Shown here one piece after another: positions 1-10,558 of a stretch of 64,000 nucleotides of DNA. The notes under the pieces are model-generated. The model saw nothing but the letters and a program-made list of their open reading frames with translations, did no database searches and was not told the origin of the DNA. How positions within the stretch are numbered: the stretch's first letter is position 1; each line of letters begins with the position of its first letter. Origin of the DNA: Mesostigma viride (taxonomy: Eukaryota > Streptophyta > Mesostigmatophyceae > Mesostigmatales > Mesostigmataceae); NCBI GenBank assembly GCA_009746045.1, contig RPFO01000873.1:37036-101035 (forward strand), written 5' to 3'. A program made the translations under genes and the position numbers.

Positions 1-753
1 CACGTTGCCATGGGTTTCGGCTGGCGAAGGCGGAGCAAGTTAGGTATCGCCCGACCCGTGGGACCACTGCTCCCGCATGCGAGCAGGGTAGCGAGTCATC
101 CGGGGCATGGCCATGGGTGGGTGGGCAGCCAACTGCCCTGCCAAGGCATGGGGAGCGGGGCAGGGGGTGCATGTCTTGGCCACCCACGTGGTACCCGCCC
201 TACTGTCCTCCCGCACGCATGCCCCACCATTTGTGATACATATATGGAGTACCTGGTTCCTGTTGAGGCGAGAGTAGGACAGCCTTGAGAAGGGTTCACG
301 ATGTTTTGTGCTGTTAGATGGTGGAAGTGTGTGTGCAAGGAGCACAGCAGTCGGTCGGAGGGTGGATGCCACGGGGTGGATCCATGGGTGGATGGCACAC
401 CTCAATAGGATTAGATGGGGCGTGTGTGCGATGTCAGGGGCGTGCGTGCGATGTCAGGGAGTGCGTGTGATGTCAGCGCATGCGTGTGATGTCAGCGCTT
501 GACGGATAGATTCCCAAGCCCTGAGATCTTACCCACACGAACGGCACCACAACAGCGACCACGCCCACAACAACACACACACGCACATGCGTGTTTGCAA
601 CACACACACACGCACTCACACACACGCACACACACGCACACACACGCACACACACGCACACACACGCACACACACGCACACACACGCACACACACGCACA
701 CACACGCACACACACGCACACACACACACACACACACATGCGCGTGTTTGCAG
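1..753 (+). other. 3' part of a starch synthase intron
   Basis: No starch synthase motif is readable in any frame here, so this is taken as the 3' end of the intron before exon 754-903. It ends in a (CA/CG)-rich microsatellite followed by TTTGCAG. Short open frames on both strands are low in complexity and not credible as genes. Confidence 0.6.
601..739. repeat. ACACACGC microsatellite next to a splice acceptor
   Basis: About 140 bp of CA repeats with regular CG interruptions (roughly ACACACGC units). The tract ends 14 bp before the exon at 754. It is bracketed by near copies of the acceptor sequence: ACATGCGTGTTTGCAA at 585-600 and ACATGCGCGTGTTTGCAG at 736-753. Confidence 0.95.
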
Positions 754-903
754 CAAGAGTTTGAGGCGCTGGCGCGGGAGCATGCGCGCCATCCGCACAT
801 CCGCATCGTGCTCAAGTACGACGAGGCGCTCTCCCACCTCATCTACGCGGGCAGCGACGTGTTCACCATCCCGTCAGTGTTCGAGCCGTGCGGCCTCACG
901 CAG
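754..903 (+). CDS. Starch synthase exon (KYDEALSH / FEPCGLTQ)
   Basis: Preceded by TTTGCAG and followed by GTGGGC; 150 bp, phase 0 at both ends. It encodes [10 protein letters not shown] at the start and FEPCGLTQ at the end, the conserved glycan and nucleotide-sugar site region of GT5 enzymes. Confidence 0.92.
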
Positions 904-3589
904 GTGGGCACAGCTTGCACGCGCATAGATACAGGCACGGGCACACCTTGCATGCGCATATGCACATGCATGTACACGTACAAACATGCACAATGCAATC
1001 CCGTGCATGCATGCGCGCCGGTTGCGTGCGCTGCCACACCCTTGCTAACCGCAATAGAGCCGTAAGGAAGCCGCTTGATGTGCATGGCATGGCAAGGATG
1101 CTGGCACGTCATGTCGCGGGAGCAGGTTCACCGACGTGCTTGCTACCCTCACCATTGAAGCCTTCTCTCACCCTAGCGGCTGTCACGACACAATTGACCA
1201 GCACTCGTGTCGTGTGGCGGCAAGCAGGAACAAGGAGAGCCAGGATGTGTGTGGCCGCAAGTGGGAAGCACGAGGAGATGGCTGCGCCTGGCCGCCGTTA
1301 TGCCCTGCGGCCTTTATTCGGTGCTCATTACACTTATCATCTGTGTCCACTGGATGCCCTGCCGTGGGATGCCATGCGTGTACCACCTTGGCGAGAGTGG
1401 GGGCGAACGTAGCTGACCGCATTCCTGTCCACGCACGCCCTGCCTACCATTGCCGCGGCCGGTGGTGGCTCAGCATCTATCGGTGGAGTGTGCTTGCCAA
1501 CCCCCGCAAGGCAAGGTGGTTCTGTCCACGAACCTGCAGGAAACGGAACGGAACGGGACGGGACGGAACGCCATGGAAGGGAAGGGAAGGGAAGGGAAGG
1601 GAAGGGAAGGGAAGGGAAGGGAAGGGAAGGGAAGGGAAGGGAAGGGCCCCCAACGACATCGTTCTCATCCCTTCTTCCTCATGCCCTTGCCCCCACACCC
1701 TCATCCCCACGGTGACGTGTGCTGCTCGTTCTCTCCCTGTCCGTTGCCCACGCGCGCCCCCCTCCCTTGCCAGCTCATCGCCATGCGGTACGGCAGCATT
1801 CCCGTGGCCCGCAAGACGGGAGGGCTCGCGGACAGGTGGGTCCACTGTACACACATACTGCACACAAATACTGCACACACATGCTGTACGGGAATACTGT
1901 ACACAAAATTGTACGTGCTACTACAGCACCCCATGTCCCGTATGATGGAAGCATGTGGAGTGTAGGCATGGGGTGTTGTAGCTGGCTGTAAGCGTAATGG
2001 TGTCTGATGGTCATCCCCCACTTCGGCCTTGATGGCTTGCCACTGTTTGAATCATGTTTGTACGCCCTAAAGGTTGCTGGTGGCCCTTGGCACCTGCCCT
2101 GCCGCACACACGTGGTCACACCTGGTCCACGCACAGACAGTGAGCCGGTATACTCCTGTGGCTATCGTGCCTCGTTGTCCTTGCAGTATGCACCTACCGC
2201 AAATAGCGTCCTCCCTTGGTTGCGCCGAGCCAGGGCTCGCGTGTGGCCCCGTTCTCGGTAACCTGCACGTGCATGTGTGCCATCAGTTACACGTGCATGT
2301 GTGTCATCAGTCCATGTGTGTCATCATCAGTGCATGTGTGTCATCACTCCATACTTTCCCACATCATCTGCAGCAGGCTGTGGCTACTGTCACCTGTTAC
2401 ACCCCATTGGCGCCTGATGCGCGCTCTCCGCCGTGCCTGTGGTAGCCCAGCGCAGCCATCAGTGGGCCACCCCGATGACACGCTGTTTGATGCATGCCGT
2501 GCTCTTGCCCTGCCTTGTCCCTACGTGCCATGCCTGCCCCTGGGCTGCATCCGTTGGCCGCGTGCGCTGCAGCGTGTTTGACGTGGACGACCGCAACAAC
2601 AACCCAGAGGACACCAACGGCTTTGTCTTCGGCAACGCCGACGTCCAGGTGGGTGGCATTTGGCATGGTGCCTCATGCGCGTGCGCATACACATGCCAGT
2701 GCTGGGCCGGTGTGTGAGTAGCTGGCGTGGCAACTTGGCCGGGAGGCTGTTACAAGCTTCTACCTCTGTACGGCATCGATGGCAAGGCTCTGGTCGAGGG
2801 GTGGGAGTTGCTGTGGGATCACATCCGCCGGAAGAGTTTGCGCTACTTGTGTGGAAGCGGGTGCTATCAGGGCCTGGCCACCACGGGTACTGTGGCCAGT
2901 ATCCCCACTCAGCTCCATCAGACCCGGCATGCATGAATGCATGCTGCTAGGGTGAAATCTGCAAGATTCAGCCTGAGGCAATTCTTGGACAATCGAGTGC
3001 TGCGTGCAGGGTAATGCCAGGGTGTTTGCGCTGGGTGGTGGTGTAGCGGATGCTGTGGATGGGAAGATTATAGGCAGCTGGTGATGTCTGGCCGTATTTC
3101 TCGTTTTATCAGCAAGAGGCATATTTCACATGTCTGACTCTACGGCACTGCTGTACGGCGATCAGCTGCCATATTTTTGTTCTTCATTTCTTGTGTCTCG
3201 GGAAAGTGCTGATGGAAGCTGCTCACCGCCCTGCTCACAGTGTTGCTCTCCAAGCTCGTCCTGTCGGGGGAACGGATGTAAACTGTGGATGATGTTGACC
3301 ATGTGGAGTTTGTCTCTCTGGTGAAACATCACGCATGAGCATATGCTGCTGTGCGTTGATTGCCTCGGTTTGTCTGTGGAATAACATACTATTCACGGTT
3401 GCGTGCTGGGCACTCCTTGTGGCATCGCAGGGCCTGAACTATGCGCTGGACCGGGCATTGCAGTACTACTGGGACCACCGTGACTGGTGGTCAAATCTGG
3501 TGCAGCAAGCCATGTCTATGGACTACAGCTGGGATAGTGCCTGCCACAGCTATCTCGATATGTACAAAGACGCCATTGACTCCCCATAA
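754..3589 (+). CDS. Soluble starch synthase, C-terminal part (SSIV-like), 4 exons
   Basis: Starch synthases transfer glucose from ADP-glucose to the non-reducing end of alpha-1,4-glucans in the plastid (GT5 family). Four exons are visible: 754-903, 1774-1835, 2573-2648 and 3431-3589, about 148 codons ending in TAA at 3587-3589. All junctions are GT-AG and the phases agree (0, 2, 0), the second junction rebuilding the D-S-V-F-D motif. Visible family motifs are [51 protein letters not shown] and MDYSWDSA, which form the second Rossmann domain and the C-terminal helix. The [13 protein letters not shown] segment resembles SSIV better than SSIII, but this is from memory of the families. The N-terminal half and first catalytic domain lie left of the window. 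SSIV is known for granule initiation; that role is inferred only. Confidence 0.9.
1573..1646. repeat. (GGGAA)n microsatellite
   Basis: A run of about 14 GGGAA pentamers inside the intron 904-1773. Open frames through it (GREGK-type repeats) are artefacts of the pentamer. Confidence 0.95.
1774..1835 (+). CDS. Starch synthase exon ([18 protein letters not shown])
   Basis: Acceptor TTGCCAG, donor GTGGGT; 62 bp, ending in phase 2 with AG. It holds the [14 protein letters not shown] loop, a family hallmark close to the active site. Confidence 0.92.
2573..2648 (+). CDS. Starch synthase exon (VFDVDD ... NGFVFGNAD)
   Basis: Acceptor GCTGCAG, donor GTGGGT; 76 bp. Its first base completes the serine codon left open by the previous exon (AG|C), giving DSVFDVDD as in plant enzymes. 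The intron after it (2649-3430) shows no exon. Confidence 0.9.
3431..3589 (+). CDS. Starch synthase last exon
   Basis: Acceptor ATCGCAG; 53 codons including TAA. It encodes [13 protein letters not shown], then [14 protein letters not shown], the C-terminal helix of the GT5 fold. No TGTAA-type poly(A) signal was seen in the following 400 bp. Confidence 0.9.
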   Translation, partial: GLNYALDRALQYYWDHRDWWSNLVQQAMSMDYSWDSACHSYLDMYKDAIDSP

Positions 3590-4384
3590 ACCATGCAGCA
3601 CCAGGCAGCCGGTTGTGAGCCATATATTTCCATGGTGGCTTTTCTTACTGACACATGCGGGAGACCGGTTGCAGTTGGCGCTGCGGTATGGTTGTCATTG
3701 CCTTGTGAGTCCACGGGTCTTAACGCATGCTTGATGGGTATCTAAGTACCATGGTCCGGATTCTCCCGATTTCTGGCCTGCGCTGGTTGTCTCTTTGATC
3801 TAAGTATTGATCTGTGATGATTGGCTAATCACACAAGCTAGTATATCTCTTGGATATCTCCGATGTACCCGGCCCATCGTCAATATTTTCCTGCAGTTTG
3901 ATCCGGTTGTAGCTTGGGCAAAGTCGCCAGCCCTCCCATGGCAGTGAGAGCAGCTTGCGCGGCTCCCTCCTCGTTGTGTATATAGGGTTCCTTTGCGGCA
4001 GTTCCGAGCTTGGCACTGGATTCGTTGTCCACACCGTCGCGTCGCTTCAGATGTCTTCTGGCGTACGTGAGCACTTGGTTCACGCTGCACATTTGAAATT
4101 CATGCCCTCCGGATGTTTGCCTTTGCACTGTGTGCAGTTCTTGGACGTTTGGAAACATGGCATGGCTAACGCAATGGCTGACTAGCTAGACCTTTTCAGC
4201 ACTTGGTTTTCCATTTGCGGGTATTTCCTCGTAAATGGTGGGAGAGTGATCGCAGCAATGGTGCTCACCACTAGACACTCCCAGCCAGTTAATTAGGCTC
4301 GAAACACACGCCCTGATCAAGCAAGCTGTTTCCGGCCCCACCGTCTAGATCATCTAGTCGCTCTTCACGTAATGAATTAATTAA
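3590..4384. other. 3' flank of starch synthase and repeat DNA
   Basis: There is no credible gene here. About 150 bp of likely 3' UTR is followed by repeat-derived DNA. 3748-3800 and 4073-4345 recur in reverse orientation at 10860-10912 and 11025-11297, and the 20-mer core CCTGCGCTGGTTGTCTCTTT lies at 3777-3796. The block ends in a TTAATTAAT tail near 4374-4384. Confidence 0.6.
4073..4345 (-). repeat. Repeat copy, inverted relative to 11025-11297
   Basis: Matches the reverse complement of 11025-11297 over about 270 bp with scattered mismatches. It includes the segments around TTTCCATTTGCGGGTATTTC and GGCCCCACCGTCTAGATCAT. The flanking DNA differs between the two copies, so this is a dispersed repeat and not the arms of one simple inverted repeat. 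Confidence 0.85.
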
Positions 4385-4453
4385 TCAACCCGTGTTTTTT
4401 TACAACGCGATACATCGCGTTGTAGGGTTAGAACGCGATGTACCGCGTTGTAA
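4385..4453 (+). repeat. TTAA/CCC transposon-like end with subterminal palindromes
   Basis: The sequence TCAA-CCCGTGTTTTTTTA is followed by a 22-bp palindrome (4402-4423, core GCGATACATCGC) and a second palindrome (4432-4450). The mirror-image end TTAA-CCCGTGTTTTTTTA lies at 15405-15422 on the other strand. The CCC start at a TTAA-like site plus a GCGATATATCGC-type palindrome also occurs at the right end of the piggyBac element near 46.4 kb. Confidence 0.55.
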
Positions 4454-4638
4454 TCTGACAACTGGCAAGCCTATTAAACATGCGATTTTTGGTCTGAAAC
4501 TTTCAACACAGGTCAGAAACATCTTATAGAATTCAAGAAAAAATCCTGGTATTTTTGGTATTTTTTTGTGACAGCTGCAAACAAATATGTACCACTGAAA
4601 TCAGGCATTTTCGCGGGAGGAAGGTGAAGACGACGGCG

Positions 4639-4918
4639 ATTAAATTAAATTAAATTAAATTATAACATGCCTCCGTTGGGAGATCATGTAGCACATATTC
4701 CAGGTTGGATGGGTGGAGTGGAGGAAGCCGCGTAATCGAACTAACCTAACTCTAAGCTATATCTAGTCTAGAAAAGCCTATCTACGCTACTCATCAAAAC
4801 GGCTCCTCCTCTTGGGGGGAGGCGGCTTGCCCACAGGGGCTGGCGTGTGAGCCTTGACAATCTTCTGCCACCGCTTCTTGTCCTGCATGGAAGTCCAGAG
4901 AAGGGAGAGAGAGGGGAT
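4639..4918 (-). mobile_element. LINE-1' 3' end, minus strand, segment a
   Basis: Reverse complement of the full-length LINE's 3' region (about 9872-10117): the last ORF2 codons (GKPPPPKRRRRF-like), the 3' UTR and an (AAATT)n tail at 4640-4661. It is interrupted by another element at 4918, where GAGAGGGGAT (4909-4918) is repeated at 10431-10440. Confidence 0.88.
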
Positions 4919-4973
4919 TAATTATCAACATCACTCCGGACGTTGGGAGTAAATGTAGCACATATCCCTGAGA
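4919..4973 (-). mobile_element. LINE-2 3' terminal fragment, segment a
   Basis: Begins with a TTAATTAT tail, then the reverse complement of the LINE-2 3' terminus seen at 14262-14318 (around AACGTTGGGAGTAAATGTAGCACAT). It is split by the full-length LINE; the other part lies at 10136-10430. Target duplication with segment b: ATCCCTGAGA at 4964-4973 and 10126-10135. Confidence 0.85.
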
Positions 4974-5283
4974 CAGTTTGAGTACCGCATCCACTCTCTT
5001 ATTGTTTTTCCCGGTTTACGGTGCGCCGAGCTATGGATGCCGAGAATGCTCATAACTTTTGATTCCGGGCATGAAATTTGGTCGGGTAAATTGCTACAGA
5101 CTCGCTTTTTGATGACGAACACGCTGATCTAATTTTTGGCAGCCATCGCCCAGGATTTCGAAAGTTATCGCCGGCGGCCTGCCCAGCAGATATCGCTATT
5201 TTTCTGCACGTTATGGCGGCACCACGCACGTGAGCCGTGCGCCTGCGCCCCCTGCCATCGTCTAGGTGCTATTAAACGTAGCC

Positions 5284-6459
5284 ATGGAGGCCCCCGCATC
5301 GTCTTCAGTTCTTGCTGCCGAGTCTCTCGAGGACAAACTTGCTGCAAACAAAATCGCCACCGACATTGCCGCGGCCAAGAAAGCCGCTAACAAGCGCACC
5401 AAGACTTCGGCAGCGACTTCGGAAGCAACTCCGATAGCGGTTGAAACCTCCTTGCCGGACTCCATTTCTTCCTCATTCTACATGCCAGTCGCACGTTTGA
5501 GCCTGGACGACATCGCTGCCTTCCTTGGCTTCAGCGACGCCGAGGTGCGACGCGTGCTGCAGCTCCGCTACGAACACAACGCCCCGATTCGCCACCCTCG
5601 CACCGGCCAGGTTATGGACGCTCCTTCGGATACCATTGATGATTTGGAGCCCAAGGATTGCCGTCTTGCATGTCTTATTTCGTGCTGCTCTGAACTTGTC
5701 GAGCTGCCGGCGACACCCATCGCCAGGCCAGCCCCCGCGACCGACACTACCGTGCCGCTGCAGGACCTCGCACAGTCTTTTACGACCGTGCAGGGCGACA
5801 TTAAGGTCCTGAAGGAGACGATGCTGGAGCTGAAGAAAGCCATGGCAGCCCCTGCCAAAACTACCACGTTTGCCGATGTCACCGGCAAGCAATTGACCAC
5901 CATTGTTCAACAGGCGGCCAAGTCTGCAGCTACCGCTGCGGTCACCCAGAATGCAGTGCAGCAACGCCAACGCAATATGGTAATCAAAGGCTTCCAGAAA
6001 GGCGCGGCAGCACAGGAGACAGCACACTCACTTGCCGAGGAGCTGCGCGGCCCAGCGTTTCTGGGGAAGCTGCAGCTCCAGAACCGTGTTGCCATTGAAC
6101 GTGCCATTCGGCTGCCAGGCCCTCTGGGCCTGGTCGTCGTCACCATGGCCTCCATGCACGACAAACGCCTCGTGCTGGGAGCACGTCGTCTGCTCCAACG
6201 CGATGACTTCAGCCTCGACGAGGACTACACGACGGCTCAACTGAAGGCGAGGAGCGCGGTGTGGAACAGCACCATCGTCCAGGAGACCAAGAAGCAAGAG
6301 ACCAAGGGTAAGCGCATTAAGTTGCGTCTGCTTCAGGATGGCTCCTTTGCAGCATTCTTTGATGGGCACAGGATTACAGGTGTTCCGCTTAACACCCCCG
6401 GAGCGGAGTCTCGTCAGGCGTCTAGCCAGAAGGGTGCTGCCTCTGTTGGTAGACAGTAG
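5284..6459 (+). CDS. LINE-1 ORF1 (gag-like RNA-binding protein)
   Basis: Encodes 391 residues from ATG at 5284. The N-terminal 40 residues are Ala/Lys-rich. A middle helical region (about 155-220) shows heptad-like spacing (VLKETMLELKKAM), suggesting coiled-coil oligomerisation. It is followed by a compact region starting NMVIKGFQKG, with DDFSLDEDYTTAQLKARS near residue 310, which resembles the RRM-like and C-terminal parts of LINE ORF1 proteins. No CCHC knuckle is visible. In LINEs this protein coats the RNA. The same layout recurs in the broken copy at 13173-13897 (SLNVIVKNFD ... SHFTLDDDLTLAQQQRR), which supports the assignment. Confidence 0.8.
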   Translation: MEAPASSSVLAAESLEDKLAANKIATDIAAAKKAANKRTKTSAATSEATPIAVETSLPDSISSSFYMPVARLSLDDIAAFLGFSDAEVRRVLQLRYEHNAPIRHPRTGQVMDAPSDTIDDLEPKDCRLACLISCCSELVELPATPIARPAPATDTTVPLQDLAQSFTTVQGDIKVLKETMLELKKAMAAPAKTTTFADVTGKQLTTIVQQAAKSAATAAVTQNAVQQRQRNMVIKGFQKGAAAQETAHSLAEELRGPAFLGKLQLQNRVAIERAIRLPGPLGLVVVTMASMHDKRLVLGARRLLQRDDFSLDEDYTTAQLKARSAVWNSTIVQETKKQETKGKRIKLRLLQDGSFAAFFDGHRITGVPLNTPGAESRQASSQKGAASVGRQ

Positions 6460-6533
6460 GTAGACAACCTTCCTCGTCGGCTCGCGGCTAACAGGCTTCG
6501 GGGACAGCCTCTAAATAGTCCCGTTCCACTACC

Positions 6534-9500
6534 ATGCATCGACCTAACAGTCGACTGAGACACATGGTGGTGCCGGTATCTCGGGCCAGAACGACAGCTC
6601 TCAGCAGCAAGATTAGCAACACCCAACGCATGCTAGATTTCCTACGCCTCTGCGTTGCGCAAGCATCCCCGAATACCCAGAGCAGGCGGCAGGCTCGCAT
6701 CCTACGCTTGCAGGACAAAATAAATGCGATGAAAAGCACTATTTCTACCGCTTCCCTTCCCCCCTCCGTTTCACCCCCACCTCCACCCCCCGCCGCACCC
6801 ACCCCCATCACCCATCGTCGTCCTCCCCTGGTGGGCCAGCAGGCATCCTTGGCCCTTGCCACTTTTAACACCCGCACATTGCTAGATGACGACCATAGCT
6901 GCCGGGTAGAGGAGCTAGTCGCATTCTGCATTGAGCATCGTGTGTCTATATTAGGCGTCCAGGAACACCGCCGCACGGTGCCACTTGGCATGGTGAGCAC
7001 TGATCGCTTGGCGGGTGGCTGGCGGTTTTTCTTCGCTGGCAGCGGTACGTCTGGCCAAGGTGGTGTTGGTCTTTTGTGTTCGCCGCTGGCAGTTGCTAGC
7101 CTCAGCACGCTTAAGTTTCTAACGCCACGCCTTATGGTAGCACACTTCACCTCCGTCGAGGGGCGGTCTAAACACCACCTCACGGTGGGGGTGGGCTACG
7201 CACCCCATAGTGGTCTACCTGCGTTGGAACGCCAGAAGTTCTTCGAGGACTTGCATAGCCTTGAGGGGGCCACCCCGGCCCGCCACTTTTTGGTTATGCT
7301 GCTAGACGCCAATGCCACGCTCCCCGTGGGTACTGCTGGCAGTCGCTTTGCGCCTGCTGACACTGCTGCTAATGACAACACTCCCCTGTTTTCTGCCTTT
7401 TTGCGGGATAGCGGGATGGTTGCTGTCAACTGCCACTTCCAACGTCCCTCCCAGGACTTGGTCACTTTTCGTGGCCCTAACGGCCGTCAGGCCTGTCTGG
7501 ACTACGTGGTGGTACGGCAGCCCAGGTGTACCTCGGTTCTGGACACCCGAGTGTTTGACACGCCCACGGTGTGCTCTGACCACCGGTTGGTGCGCGCGAC
7601 CCTTCGGCTCCGGTTCCACGTCCCCGCGCGCCGCGCCCCAGTGGTCCGCCCTGACTGGTCTGCTCTACGTCCGGTCAAGGGAGATCCTGAGGACTGGACG
7701 GACGCCGAGCACGAGCGGAACTGGTGCCGACGGAAGTACCTGTCGGCACTGGACGCCCGGGCGGACGTCGACGAGCTGGACAAGGGTGCCCCCAACGCAG
7801 CCATTTTTGCGGGCTTTGCGGCCCGTGCCCCGTTGCTGGCGGCCCGGCACCTGCCGGTCATGCCCCGCCGCCGCCCCGGCCCGCTCTACCGCCAGGACCC
7901 CAAGGTCTTGGCCGCCCGGCACCGCCTCAAGCGTAACCGGGACCCGCTGCAGAAACCATTGCTCAAGGCCGCCCTTGTGGAGGCCTACGAGCATGCTCAG
8001 GACGCGGAGGCGGCCCAGTGCATCGCGGATGCCAAGGCCTGCCAGGCTCGCAACCAGGGCAAGGACATGTGGTACCACCTCGACCGGCTCGGCGGCCGGC
8101 GGCAGCGCACCCCGGTGGAGCACACGGGGGACGGCACGGCGCCGGTAAGCCTTGACCGCTGGTTGGCCCACAATGTTTCCTTGACCGGTGGGGCTCGCGC
8201 CCCCCCCCGCCGCTTCACCCCGAGACGGCCGCCCGCCTCGGGGTCGCCGGACCCCCGCCGCCGCCAGCGCCCCCCTCCTCGGCCGCGGACTACCAAGTCC
8301 CCGCCTTGAAGGAGGGCTGCCTTGCCACCAACGACGTCGTCCACCCCTTCACTTTGGAGGAATTGGACGGCGCCCTTGCTCGCCTGCGGTACGATGCGGC
8401 GGTCGGGGCCGACCACCTTTCTGCTGAGCTGCTGAAGACCCCTGATCTGGCGGTTAGGGATCTTCTGCTGGCGTTCTGCAACCGTGTCCTGCTCTCTGAC
8501 GAGCCTCCGCCTGCTGAGTGGCAGACGGCCATCCGCGTCATGCTGTACAAGAAGGGCTCTGCTGCTGACCCCGGTAACTACCGGGGTGTCTGCCTCCAGA
8601 GCGCCGCGCTGAAGGTCTTCATGCGCATGATGCTGCACAGGCTCCGCGCCGCGCTGGACCCACACCTGGGTGAGTCTCAGATGGGTTTCCGTAGTGGTCG
8701 TAACACTGTCATGGCTGTGTTTGTCGCGCGCCGGTTGATGGAGGAGGTGCGTCGCCTTCCCCCTGACAGTTTGCCGCTGGTCCTCATTTTTGTTGACTAT
8801 ATCAAGGCCTTTGACACGGTCCTCTGGGAGGCTCTTTGGGCCATCCTAGCTCTGGACCGCGTGCCACCAGCGTTTATTGCTGCCATTCGCCGACTGTATG
8901 AGGGCTCACAGGCAGTAGTGCGGACTGCGGAAGGCACCACCCCACCATTCCCCCTTCACCACGGGGTGTGGCAAGGTTGTGTCCTGTCTCCATACCTGTT
9001 CATTATTGTCGTGGACCACGTCATGCGCCAGGCACGTGCGCGCTTTACTGCTCTTAAGGGGTTCGAGCCAGGCTTGGACATCCTTAACGAGCGTGGGCAC
9101 GGCGGGGTTAGCACGGGTTACCGCCTGGCTGACCTGATTTACGCGGACGACACCACCCTCATCGCGCGCCCCGAGCACATTCAGACCTGGCTGGACTGTC
9201 TGGGCCTGGAGGCGAGGGCGGTGGGGTTGGAGATTAGTGTCAAAACTGAGGCGATGGTGATTGGGGCCTCCAGTCGCCCACCGCTGCCGCGCCTGCTAGA
9301 CGGGACGGAGGTCCCACTCCGCGACCGCTTCAAGCTGTTGGGGAGTTGGCTTCCGGACACTGCCGACGATGTGGACACCCGCATCGGCCTTTCCTGGGCC
9401 AAGCTCCGTTCGCTCAACACCTACTGGCGCTCCAAGGGCCTGGACGAGCACCGCAAGCGCATGCTCTTCAAGGTCCTCGTCCTCACGGTGCTCACGTATG

Positions 9501-9999
9501 GCGCCGAGGCATGGACACTCACGGCAACACTGGCAGCCAAGCTAGACGGCACGGTAACCCGGATGCTCCGACAGGTCCTGTCGGGTTTTCTCAGCGTAGG
9601 TCCTTAGAGTCTTTGTATCACGGTATGCCGCGTATTTCGGACGAGATTAGACAGCGTAGGATAGCATTTGTAGGACATCTTGCTCGCACCAGCCAGGTCG
9701 ACACCGCCCTTGGTCTGGCCGGTCCCCAGCGGCTCGGCCAACCGGGGCGGCACATTTTGACCTGGCCTGGCCCCAAGAACATTCCTAAAAAGGTAGGGAA
9801 ACATGCCATGACCTATACCCAGATGTTGCTGGACGACCTAGTGGTCCCAGCCCAGTTTGAGTACCGCATCCACTCTCTCTCCCGTCTTTGGACTGCCATG
9901 CAGGACAAGGAGCGGTGGAAGAAGATTGTCAAGGCACACACGCCCGACCCTGTGGGCAAGCCACCTCCCCCCAAGCGGAGGAGGCGTTTTGATGAGTAG
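6534..9999 (+). pseudogene. LINE-1 ORF2: AP-like endonuclease plus reverse transcriptase, two frame breaks
   Basis: About 1,150 codons read in three frames. The endonuclease/exonuclease/phosphatase domain occupies roughly residues 100-360, with LATFNTRTL, GVQEHRR, LLDANATL and SDHRLV supplying the catalytic Asn, Glu, Asp and His positions. The reverse transcriptase has FVDYIKAFDTVLWE near 8790, GVWQGCVLSPYLF near 8965 and IYADDTTLIA near 9139. The C-terminal tail holds IRQRRIAFVGHLAR, common in LINE ORF2 C-termini. The frame changes in a run of C (about 8200-8208) and again in a run of T (about 9588-9591). The protein would nick target DNA and copy LINE RNA in place. Stop at 9997-9999. Confidence 0.9.
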
Positions 10000-10135
10000 T
10001 GTAGTTAGGCTTTTCTAGATAGAGTTAGGATAGTTCGATCACGCGGCTTCCTCCACCCCATCCATCATGAAATATGTGCTACATGACCTCCCCACGGAGG
10101 CATGTTATAATTTAATTTTTTTTTAATCCCTGAGA

Positions 10136-10430
10136 AGGGGCATATGGCTTTTAATACATTCTAGGCTACTTCATGCAAGGGTGGGAATGTAAGCTACCCT
10201 TGCTCTAGGTGCACCAGGGCACCTGCACCCTCATGGTCTATCACGCTATGCCCAGTTAAAGGGGAGCATGCCAGGCCGGTGGGGAAAGATCATCATGGCT
10301 ATACGAGAGCTAGGGCATGGCTTCTCAGCAGGGAGGGACTCCCTGCATGGGCACTGCATAATTAAATAAAGCTAGGCATCATCTGGAGGGTGGCTCATCA
10401 TAGGCACACATGTACATGACTAAAAAGGCT
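10136..10430 (-). mobile_element. LINE-2 3' fragment, segment b
   Basis: Reverse complement of about 13970-14262, both copies sharing AATACATTCTA(G/A)GCTACTTC and the ACATGTACATG stretch. With 4919-4973 it forms a 5'-truncated LINE-2 insertion of about 350 bp, bounded by GAGAGGGGAT at 4909-4918 and 10431-10440. Confidence 0.87.
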
Positions 10431-10558
10431 GAGAGGGGATGCGGTACTCAAACTGGGCTGGGACCACTAGGTCGGTCGTCCAGCAACATCTGGGTATAGG
10501 TCATGGCATGTTTCCCTACCCTTTTAGGAATGTTCTTGGGGCCAGGCCAGGTCAAAAT
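10431..10558 (-). mobile_element. LINE-1' segment b
   Basis: Reverse complement of about 9765-9884 of the full-length LINE (ORF2 C-terminus), continuing segment a at 4639-4918. It ends at AGGTCAAAAT (10549-10558), repeated as AGGTCAAATT at 11371-11380. Confidence 0.87.

Larger units (their letters stand above)
4974..10125 (+). mobile_element. Full-length APE-type LINE (LINE-1)
   Basis: A 5.15-kb non-LTR retrotransposon: 5' UTR (4974-5283), ORF1 (5284-6459), ORF2 (6534-9999) and 3' UTR with an A/T-rich tail. It is flanked by the exact 10-bp duplication ATCCCTGAGA (4964-4973 and 10126-10135). Removing it rejoins a LINE-2 3' end, which matches the uninterrupted LINE-2 sequence near 14.2-14.3 kb. 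ORF1 is intact; ORF2 has two single-base frame breaks, so this copy is probably not autonomous, unless the breaks are assembly errors. The first 26 bp (4974-4999) duplicate 9853-9878 inside ORF2. Confidence 0.93.

Noticed and set aside
473-842. Cys/Val-rich and His/Thr-rich frames over the CA repeat
   Set aside because: Microsatellite translations on both strands.
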